Origin: JBHHYN01 sp046757565
Lineage (GTDB): Bacteria > Pseudomonadota > Gammaproteobacteria > Eutrophobiales > Eutrophobiaceae
Direction: 5' to 3'
NCBI GenBank assembly: GCA_046757565.1
Contig: JBHHYN010000134.1
Coordinates: forward strand, 1-7,275
Length of the DNA stretch: 7,275 nt
Shown: one piece after another, positions 1 through 5,269 of the stretch
Layout: each line of letters opens with the position of its first letter
Numbering within the stretch: the stretch's first letter is position 1
Notes under the pieces: generated by a model
What the model saw: only the letters and a program-made list of their open reading frames with translations
Databases searched by the model: none
What the model was told of the DNA's origin: nothing
Position numbers and translations under genes: made by a program

Positions 1-87
1 CCGGGACCAGAACAAGCGAGGGCGCGATTAGCGGCGTCCGGCACAAACTGTGTACTAGACAAAATCGTTAAAACCATTATCAGGTAA
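1..87 (+). CDS. Possible 3' end of an unidentified plus-strand gene (partial)
   Basis: Plus frame 1 is open from the left edge to a TAA at 85-87, giving 28 residues that end in LDKIVKTIIR. The end resembles an amphipathic C-terminal helix. The family is not recognised. A plus-strand gene ending here would converge on the phosphonate operon, which fits the two-way terminator at about 251-331. Against it, 28 codons is too short to be significant, and several codons (AGG, CGA, TTA, CTA, GTA) are of the rarer kind. A competing minus-strand frame starts at an ATG at 75-77 and also runs open to the edge, but it has no ribosome binding site. The plus-strand reading is a weak preference. Confidence 0.3.
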   Translation, partial: PGPEQARARLAASGTNCVLDKIVKTIIR

Positions 88-250
88 GCTATTCGCTGAT
101 TATCATAGCGCCTTGGCGTAATATACGGGCTAGCACACACCACGCACGTGGCAGTGTCCGCAAGCCAAAAGGCCCGGGCAAGAGAAACAATAAACCCGGC
201 AGCCGTATCAGGCGCTCAGGATCGGAGGTAGTCCAGGCACTTTAAGGAAA
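88..250. other. Non-coding stretch between a possible gene end and the terminator
   Basis: No convincing reading frame, tRNA, rRNA or repeat array is visible here. The stretch contains a 5-base inverted pair (GCTAT at 88-92 and ATAGC at 105-109), the imperfect hairpin listed separately at 128-166, and the self-complementary CCCGGG near 173-178. Its texture is that of an ordinary intergenic region between convergent genes. Confidence 0.5.
128..166. other. Imperfect inverted repeat (hairpin)
   Basis: The core is CCACG (140-144), loop CA, CGTGG (147-151). Outside it ACAC/GTGT, GC (133-134)/GC (160-161) and GGCT (128-131)/AGCC (163-166) can pair with small bulges. The hairpin is about 39 bases long and GC-rich. 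On the plus strand it is followed by AAAA rather than a T-run, so it is not a standard intrinsic terminator. It could be a processing or stabilising hairpin at the 3' end of the gene to the left. Confidence 0.4.
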
Positions 251-331
251 CAAAAAAGCGGAAAACAAAAAAAGGGGTCGATGGCAGAGGGAAGTTTTTC
301 TGGCAAATCAATCGGCCCTTTTGATCTTTTT
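251..331. terminator. Bidirectional rho-independent terminator
   Basis: GGGTCGAT (275-282) pairs with ATCGGCCC (311-318). In plus-strand RNA this is 8 contiguous pairs including one U-G wobble; on the minus strand the same position is a C-A mismatch. An inner pair, CAGA (285-288) with TCTG (299-302), extends the stem. On the plus strand it is followed by TTTTGATCTTTTT (about 319-331). On the minus strand it is followed by a run of seven T and further T-rich sequence (about 273-251). The minus-strand copy starts 17 bases after the aminotransferase stop codon and so ends the phosphonate operon. The plus-strand tail suggests that a convergent transcript arrives from the left. Confidence 0.75.
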
Positions 332-334
332 GAA

Positions 335-1402
335 TTATAGTGTCTCTTTTATAGCCGTTAAAAATCGTTCGATATCATTCACCGTAATCGCTCCCATCAC
401 TGACACTCTGAATATGGTTCTGGCCAGTTCACCCTGTCCCGCATAAATCACGAAGCCTCTTTGTTTAAGACCATCATGCAGGGTCTTGTAATCCGTCCCC
501 TCCGGCAGATGGAATGCGTTCAGGACAGAGGACACCTGTGTGTCCCGGAGTAATGGCTTTATTCCAAGTGCCTGTAATCCCTCACGAATGATTTTCATTT
601 TTTCTCTGTAGTGACTGCGTCTTTGGCGCCAGCCACCTGCATCGCTGTGTTCACTGAGCGCCTCATCCAGTGCATAGAAATCCTGTACGGATTGGGTAAA
701 AGGTGTGCCGCCGGCATCCTGCTGTTTGAGGTAAGTATCCAGGTCCAGATAGAGCGAACGCTGCCGGCTATGGGGGTAACCCATGGCATCGCGCCGGACC
801 ATGACAAAGGAGGTGCCGGGCACTCCATGCAGGCATTTATTGGCGGTAGCGGCGCAGGCGGCCATATTCCAGTCAGAAAAGCGGATCTCCTCCGCCCCGA
901 AACTGCTGACCGCATCGACCAGTAACGGAATATTCTTTGATTGGCAGACCCCGGCAATGGAGGCCAGATCATTCAGACGTCCGCTCGTGGTTTCATGATG
1001 GACTATTGCTACGTGGGTGATCCCCGCTGACAGGTTGCTCTCCAGTTCAGTGATATCGATCACTTCCAGCCACTGGTGATGCTGGGAAAGGTGATCGATA
1101 TGATGGATGTCCGCGATCCTGCGCAGACGTTCGCCATAGACACCATTTTCCAGGATCAGGACTTTACCATCTTCGGGGACCAGGCTGATAAGCATGGCCT
1201 CCATGGCGGAGGTGCCGGAACCGGTCAGCAGGACAACGGCCCACTCCTCCTCGGACAATCCATAGACCTGTAGCAGTTTCTTGCGTATGCCATTCTGCAG
1301 TGCAGTGAACTCAGCCTCCCGGTGACAGAGATCCGGTTTCAACAGCGCCTTGCGGACACGCTCACTGAGGTTAACGGGACCCGGGTTAAGCAGGATTTCC
1401 AT
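335..1402 (-). CDS. phnW: 2-aminoethylphosphonate:pyruvate aminotransferase-like, class V (PhnW family)
   Basis: This is a 355-residue fold-type I, PLP-dependent class V aminotransferase, close to the usual length of the AEP transaminase family. Visible signatures are the N-terminal LLNPGPV (4-10), the phosphate-cup motif TGSGTSAMEA (60-69), HETTSG (136-141), the PLP-ring Asp in VDAVSSFG (D163) and the Schiff-base Lys in TANKCLHGVPG (K189). In catabolism PhnW converts AEP and pyruvate to phosphonoacetaldehyde and alanine. Here, last in an operon with PEP mutase and phosphonopyruvate decarboxylase, it most likely runs in the synthetic direction and aminates phosphonoacetaldehyde to AEP. Its ATG lies 5 bases after the decarboxylase stop codon. 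There is no clear Shine-Dalgarno, which suggests translational coupling. The enzyme has no signal peptide and should be cytoplasmic. The family call is firm; the direction and exact substrate are inferred from the neighbours. Confidence 0.9.
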   Translation of the reverse strand: MEILLNPGPVNLSERVRKALLKPDLCHREAEFTALQNGIRKKLLQVYGLSEEEWAVVLLTGSGTSAMEAMLISLVPEDGKVLILENGVYGERLRRIADIHHIDHLSQHHQWLEVIDITELESNLSAGITHVAIVHHETTSGRLNDLASIAGVCQSKNIPLLVDAVSSFGAEEIRFSDWNMAACAATANKCLHGVPGTSFVMVRRDAMGYPHSRQRSLYLDLDTYLKQQDAGGTPFTQSVQDFYALDEALSEHSDAGGWRQRRSHYREKMKIIREGLQALGIKPLLRDTQVSSVLNAFHLPEGTDYKTLHDGLKQRGFVIYAGQGELARTIFRVSVMGAITVNDIERFLTAIKETL

Positions 1403-1407
1403 GAGTA

Positions 1408-2562
1408 TCAGAAGTGTGTGCCAAGATGGCCCATGAGCCGCCGCAGGAGATGCTCCGGAGTAATGCCGGGCCTGGGTAGATTGTCGATTGTCCCCGGTCG
1501 TATCTTCAGATGCCCAAAGCGGGGTCCACCTGCCGGTTTATGTTCAAACAATTCATCCAGCATGCGCAGATCGTTACCGCTATAGGCCACACTGTAACCA
1601 CAGGCACTGGCGATATCGGCAAAGACCACACTGCCGGAAACGGTGGCTTGCGCGCCGGTGGAATCATGTACTTCATTATCGAGCAGAATATGCACAAGAT
1701 TATTACCCGCATAGGCGCCGATAGTGCCGAAGTTGCCCATTCGCATCAATGCCGCCCCGTCGCCGTCAATGACGACAACGGTCAAATCGGGACGGGCCAG
1801 CGCCAGTCCCAGACCAAGGGAAGAGACACAACCCATGGAGCCCACCATGTATAGCTGGTTGATTCGGTCTTCAATAGCATACAGTTCACGGCCGGTATAA
1901 CCGGTCGTGGCCAGGACAACGGTATTTTCTGCGGGCGTGTGCCGGACGATCTGTCTTAAGGCATCATTTCGTGAGACATTATCCCTCTCAGGAGTGGTGA
2001 ACGTTTTTTTAACGGTTTTCCTGTTACCTGTAGCCGTCACCGCACCCTGGGCCAAATCGTATGGTAAGACGGTGTCTTTCTTCATGATCAGGCCATACGG
2101 ACGCCGTTCTTCTTGCATGGTCTGCATGGCACGCGCCAGTGTTGGCCGGATTTCCGTCTCTTCTGAAGGAAAATTCTCCCAGGCAACCTGCATGGTGTCG
2201 AACAGGGCGCCCGTGATCGTCCCCATCAATTCATGTTGTGGTTCATCCTTCAGGCCGGGGGCACCCCGATGTGTGGTGATAATCAGCAAGGGGATGCGAA
2301 ACACGTAACAGAGTGAAGTAATGGGGCTGACGGCATTACCCAGGCCGGAATTCTGCATCATGACAACTGCGCCTTCACCGCCAATGGCGGCGCCGGCGGC
2401 CGTCGCCAGGGCGTCTCCTTCATTGGCCGACGAGACATAGTTCAGGTTTTCATCATTGATAATGTAATTGATGAAGGGAGTCAGAAACGAGCAGGGTACA
2501 CCTGCATACCGATAAAAACCCAGTTCACGTGCGGCTTCAACGAAACTTGCTGCATGAATCAT
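1408..2562 (-). CDS. ppd: Phosphonopyruvate decarboxylase (TPP-dependent)
   Basis: This 384-residue enzyme of the thiamine-diphosphate decarboxylase superfamily has about the usual length for phosphonopyruvate decarboxylase. The N-terminal pyrimidine-binding half carries the activating Glu in ANEGDA (E48), then MQNSGLGN (69-76) and RGAPGLKDEPQH (99-110), all typical of Ppd and the related sulfopyruvate decarboxylases. The C-terminal half has TTGYTGREL (219-227), GSMG (241-244) and the diphosphate-Mg motif running from GDGAALMRMG (267-276) to LLDNEVHDSTGAQ (293-305). The enzyme decarboxylates 3-phosphonopyruvate to phosphonoacetaldehyde, the irreversible step that drives C-P bond formation. 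It follows the mutase gene by 31 bases. The ATG at 2560-2562 is the first in frame after an upstream in-frame stop, and it is preceded by six C residues instead of a Shine-Dalgarno sequence. Sulfopyruvate decarboxylase is excluded mainly by the neighbouring PEP mutase. Confidence 0.95.
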   Translation of the reverse strand: MIHAASFVEAARELGFYRYAGVPCSFLTPFINYIINDENLNYVSSANEGDALATAAGAAIGGEGAVVMMQNSGLGNAVSPITSLCYVFRIPLLIITTHRGAPGLKDEPQHELMGTITGALFDTMQVAWENFPSEETEIRPTLARAMQTMQEERRPYGLIMKKDTVLPYDLAQGAVTATGNRKTVKKTFTTPERDNVSRNDALRQIVRHTPAENTVVLATTGYTGRELYAIEDRINQLYMVGSMGCVSSLGLGLALARPDLTVVVIDGDGAALMRMGNFGTIGAYAGNNLVHILLDNEVHDSTGAQATVSGSVVFADIASACGYSVAYSGNDLRMLDELFEHKPAGGPRFGHLKIRPGTIDNLPRPGITPEHLLRRLMGHLGTHF

Positions 2563-2593
2563 GGGGGGTGATTACGGAATGCCGGACCGGATG

Positions 2594-4249
2594 TTATTTG
2601 TGCCCGCGGGTAAAATCGCCGGCGCGGTCGATATCATCCAGAGCATTAACATCCAGCCAATGGCCGTGAATGTAATGGACATGGACCCTGGTCCCATGAT
2701 CAACGAGGTAGTTCAACATATCCGGGATGGTCAATTGATGGAAATCATGCCGCTGTTTCAACACCTCAATTGCCTCATCCAGATAGTGTCTACCGGCGTT
2801 TTGCACTCGTAACATACCGATCCATCTGCCTGAAAGGGCACCGTAATCCGGATTATGTACTTCAGAAATATGTTTTAGTTCAATCGTCTGTTTAAACAGG
2901 GAGAGATCATCCTGCCGGGAACAATAGGCATAATCCGGGGTGCCGCTAATGGGCGTAGATTGCAGCGCTGAATCCACTACCACCACAATGTCGCCATCAT
3001 GATCGAGGAGGTCTCTGAGTATGTATCCCCTGAAAAGCAAATCGCCATACATGATTACCATGTCGTCATGGTATGCATGACTGGCGCAGGCCAGTGAACT
3101 CAATTCCCCGGTGGTTTCATAATCCTTGTTGACCGAAATATCAATGCTGCTGATATCGATGGCATCGGCCTTGTAACCCGCCACCACGGTAATGTTATTG
3201 ATTGACTGTTTCTTGAATTCATCAACAAGCCGTCTCAGCAGGGGCTTGCCGCCTATGGATAGCATGACCTTGGGACGGTCTTCCGTCAGTTCATGCAATG
3301 CATTACCCCGGCTGGCGGCAAGCACAATCGCATGAGGTTCGTGCCGCTGCCTGAGATAGCGTTCCTGCGCACGGGTCAGTTCATCCGCGCCCTGCAATCT
3401 GAATATTTCATTAACCGGTGCAATCTGGTCTTCAATATTTACCAGTGATTGCTGTTCAAAAATCTGTTTGCTGACCTGCTCCATTGCTGAAACGGAGGCG
3501 CGAATCGAATGGTTCGCCCAGATCACCAGACTGATACCGGCCTTTCGAAATACCTCTGTCGGGGTGCTGTAATATTTGGTCGGTACAATCACAAGGGGTG
3601 CACGTTGATCCCATTCATTGGCGAAGGCAACGATCTCGTCAGGGCGTGAAAGTTTGCTGTGGATCAGGATGGCGTCCGCCCCTGCCGCGCGGTAGCATTC
3701 GGCACGGCGTATCGCCTCACTTAAGTCCCAGCCTGCAATCAATGCTTCAACCCGGGCAATGACGCAGAAATCCGGATCGGACTGGCTGTCTTTACCGGCT
3801 TTGATCTTGCCGCAGAATTCGTCGATGTCGGCCAGTGGTTGCCGTTCGCCATCAATAAAACTGTTTGTTTTGGGAAACTGTTTATCTTCGATACAGACCC
3901 CTGCAATGTTACGTTGCTCCAGTTTTCTGACCAGGCGGCGCATGTTGTTGAAATTACCATAACCGGTATCGCCATCCAGCAAGATGGGGATCTGCGTGAC
4001 ATCGGACATGAATTCCAGCATGTCGACAACCTGGGTCCAACTTGCTTCATTACTGTCACGTACGCCGAATTGTGCGGACAGGGCCAGGCCACTGGCCCAG
4101 ATCCCCTTGAATCCCGCCTGCTCCGCGATGCGGGCGGAAATACCGTTATGGGCTTCCAGAATAAACTCAAGCTCAGGGGATTCGAGTAATCCACGCAGTT
4201 GACTGAATTTGGTTCCCGCTGCCTGAATATTAACCGGTTGTGTTGTCAT
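2594..4249 (-). CDS. pepM: PEP mutase fused to a nucleotidyltransferase domain
   Basis: This bifunctional protein has 551 residues. Residues about 15-290 form a PEP mutase/isocitrate lyase superfamily barrel with IWASGLALSAQFG (50-62), the Mg-binding LDGDTGYGN (91-99) and the mutase signature EDKQFPKTNS (121-130). This matches EDK-X5-NS, which separates true PEP mutases from lyases. It isomerises PEP to 3-phosphonopyruvate. Residues about 305-551 form a nucleotidyltransferase of the sugar-phosphate/phosphocholine type, with AASRGNALHELT (311-322), PKVML (326-330), GGKPLL (333-338), a metal-binding Asp in YGDL (401-404) and WLDVNALDDI (531-540). The usual AAG-x-G-x-R loop is altered here (R to A), though PK and the YGD Asp are kept. 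Stand-alone mutases have about 290 residues, so this is a real fusion; PEP mutase-nucleotidyltransferase fusions are known in phosphonate loci. The added domain probably makes CMP-AEP. The start overlaps the upstream stop in a TAATG and has a good ribosome binding site. Confidence 0.95.
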   Translation of the reverse strand: MTTQPVNIQAAGTKFSQLRGLLESPELEFILEAHNGISARIAEQAGFKGIWASGLALSAQFGVRDSNEASWTQVVDMLEFMSDVTQIPILLDGDTGYGNFNNMRRLVRKLEQRNIAGVCIEDKQFPKTNSFIDGERQPLADIDEFCGKIKAGKDSQSDPDFCVIARVEALIAGWDLSEAIRRAECYRAAGADAILIHSKLSRPDEIVAFANEWDQRAPLVIVPTKYYSTPTEVFRKAGISLVIWANHSIRASVSAMEQVSKQIFEQQSLVNIEDQIAPVNEIFRLQGADELTRAQERYLRQRHEPHAIVLAASRGNALHELTEDRPKVMLSIGGKPLLRRLVDEFKKQSINNITVVAGYKADAIDISSIDISVNKDYETTGELSSLACASHAYHDDMVIMYGDLLFRGYILRDLLDHDGDIVVVVDSALQSTPISGTPDYAYCSRQDDLSLFKQTIELKHISEVHNPDYGALSGRWIGMLRVQNAGRHYLDEAIEVLKQRHDFHQLTIPDMLNYLVDHGTRVHVHYIHGHWLDVNALDDIDRAGDFTRGHK

Positions 4250-5001
4250 TAATCCTCTTGGTGATCAATTTTCTTGAGTATCTCTTGTTCAGCCCGTTCA
4301 ATATCCTCCGGGAAATCTATTTCGATCCATGCCAGGCCGGTGATGTCTGCATAAGCGAATTCACCAGGTTTGGCCAGCAACAGGTCCCGGATCGCCTCTT
4401 CGTACGGTTCATTGATACGCTTGTTATCGATATAGCTTTGCGTCCGCTTTGCAAGTTTGGCCGATGCCGTTGCGGAGAACCGGAAAAAGCCGACGGATTC
4501 CCCCTGAAAATCGAAGCGCAGGTTCTGATCGATTTGCTTGCGAAAATCGATCAGCTTTCCGTCACGAACACATAACTTGACCGGTTCGTCTCCCGGCTCA
4601 AACTCCCTGTCCAGCAGAAAACAATTTTCGGCCTCTGTGCCGAATAACGCCTGCATAATGCGTGGGTCAGACAGTACATCGGCATCCATCAGGATTATAT
4701 CATGCCCGGATAACAGCGTATCCCGGGAGCACCACAGACTGACCACACTGCCTGCACGGAAATCAGGATTATATACCGTCCGTACCGGTATTTCGTATGT
4801 GACTTTAGCCAGTTCTTCAGTTATTGCGTCCCGGCGGTAACCGGTTACAATCAGAATCTCCGAAAGGGGATAACGGCTCAGCAGCAGCAGCTGCCTCTGT
4901 AGCAGTGATCGTCCACCGAATTCAAGCAGGCATTTAGGTTTGCCGTTATCTTTATCACCCAGCCTGTTTCCGATACCGGCTGCCAGAATGATGACCTTCA
5001 T
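4249..5001 (-). CDS. Nucleotidyltransferase, probably phosphonate/phosphocholine-type cytidylyltransferase
   Basis: The protein has 250 residues and is a single nucleotidyltransferase domain. It shows the nucleotide loop LAAGIGNRLG (6-15), KPKCLLEFGG (21-30), VTGY (52-55), YNPDFRAGSVVSLW (77-90), the metal-binding Asp residues in LMDADVL (104-110), GESVGFFRF (167-175) and the C-terminal WIEIDFPEDIERAE (225-238). This layout matches the LicC/PntC-like cytidylyltransferases that load phosphocholine or AEP onto CMP. It is the first gene of the phosphonate operon and overlaps the mutase fusion by one base, which argues for a role in AEP activation. It keeps the canonical G-x-G-x-R loop more fully than the domain fused to the mutase, so it may be the main activating enzyme. 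A sugar-phosphate or inositol-phosphate substrate cannot be excluded. The start has only a weak ribosome binding site. Confidence 0.85.
   Translation of the reverse strand: MKVIILAAGIGNRLGDKDNGKPKCLLEFGGRSLLQRQLLLLSRYPLSEILIVTGYRRDAITEELAKVTYEIPVRTVYNPDFRAGSVVSLWCSRDTLLSGHDIILMDADVLSDPRIMQALFGTEAENCFLLDREFEPGDEPVKLCVRDGKLIDFRKQIDQNLRFDFQGESVGFFRFSATASAKLAKRTQSYIDNKRINEPYEEAIRDLLLAKPGEFAYADITGLAWIEIDFPEDIERAEQEILKKIDHQED
4253..4259 (-). promoter_or_regulatory. Shine-Dalgarno site of the PEP mutase fusion gene
   Basis: The minus-strand sequence AAGAGGA sits 3 bases before the ATG at 4247-4249, inside the end of the upstream gene. It is the best ribosome binding site in the operon, and with the overlapping TAATG it fixes the chosen start. 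The other three operon genes have weak or no such sites, so the mutase fusion may be the best translated member. Confidence 0.7.
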
Positions 5002-5044
5002 AGGATTATTTTATGCCAGGGGATTTTGAGATGGAAAAAAGGTT

Positions 5045-5224
5045 ATGGTAACACGGATATTTTTTGAAAAGGGCCGGGTTCCCATCAGTAAGGGCGAGTC
5101 ACTTGCTGTCCTGTATGGAAAATATAACGAGCTGAACTTTTTGAGAGTGAGTGGGGGGTTCTATATCTGCTACCATGAACATTCCATTTGCAGTACTATA
5201 GTACATAAGCATTTGATTTTTTAA
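5045..5224 (+). CDS. Doubtful small open reading frame, 59 codons
   Basis: An ATG at 5045-5047 opens a frame of 59 codons that ends with TAA at 5222-5224, 45 bases before the kinase start. The predicted peptide begins MVTRIFFEKGRVPIS, has SGGFYICYHEHSIC in its second half, and contains two Cys and several His. It matches no family I recognise. An AAGG lies only 2 bases before the ATG, too close for normal initiation. It also covers the area where both divergent promoters should be. It may be chance, a leader peptide or a decayed gene end; a chance frame is most likely. Confidence 0.15.
   Translation: MVTRIFFEKGRVPISKGESLAVLYGKYNELNFLRVSGGFYICYHEHSICSTIVHKHLIF
5193..5204. promoter_or_regulatory. 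Perfect 12-base palindrome, possible operator
   Basis: GTACTATAGTAC is identical to its own reverse complement. It lies 66 bases before the kinase start and 192 bases from the operon start, at the edge of the AT-rich promoter area. Its centre CTATAG resembles part of a -10 element. It could be a dimer-binding operator for the kinase gene or shared by both transcription units. A palindrome of this length can also arise by chance, and no regulator is encoded in the window. Confidence 0.3.
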
Positions 5225-5269
5225 TAAATTAATCAGAGTTTCCTTAATTTGGATATTGATTGAACGATA

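Larger units (their letters stand above)
5002..5269. promoter_or_regulatory. Divergent intergenic region with the promoters of the phosphonate operon and the kinase gene
   Basis: These 268 bases separate two genes read away from each other, so both promoters should lie here. The right part (about 5190-5265) is strongly AT-rich, as expected upstream of the kinase gene, but no clear sigma-70 pair can be picked. For the operon, a weak minus-strand candidate is TTTTCA, 17 bases, CATAAC (about 5071-5043), each hexamer matching 4 of 6 consensus bases. The region also holds the palindrome at 5193-5204 and the short reading frame at 5045-5224. The promoter positions are guesses; the presence of promoters is inferred from the gene layout. 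Confidence 0.5.

Noticed and set aside
1..77. Minus-strand frame starting at ATG 75-77 and open to the left edge
   Set aside because: It is only 25 codons, has no Shine-Dalgarno, and would lie beyond the operon's terminator. The opposite strand is equally open and fits the two-way terminator better.
128..166. Hairpin as an intrinsic terminator
   Set aside because: It is followed by A residues rather than a T-run on the plus strand. The stem at 275-318 is a far better terminator.
595..972. 125-residue minus-strand frame inside the aminotransferase gene
   Set aside because: It is an out-of-frame shadow of a gene with clear PLP-enzyme motifs. Its composition is rich in Trp, Arg and Pro, as in spurious frames.
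1907..2308. 133-residue plus-strand frame opposite the decarboxylase gene
   Set aside because: It is antisense to a well-supported gene and has no recognisable domain or ribosome binding site.
3739..4194. 151-residue minus-strand frame inside the PEP mutase domain
   Set aside because: It lies in another frame of the mutase gene, whose motifs are intact throughout. It is not evidence of a frameshift.
2594..4249. Isocitrate lyase or methylisocitrate lyase as the identity of the N-terminal domain
   Set aside because: The EDK-X5-NS motif and the phosphonopyruvate decarboxylase directly downstream indicate PEP mutase. Lyases carry a KKCGH-type motif, which is absent here.
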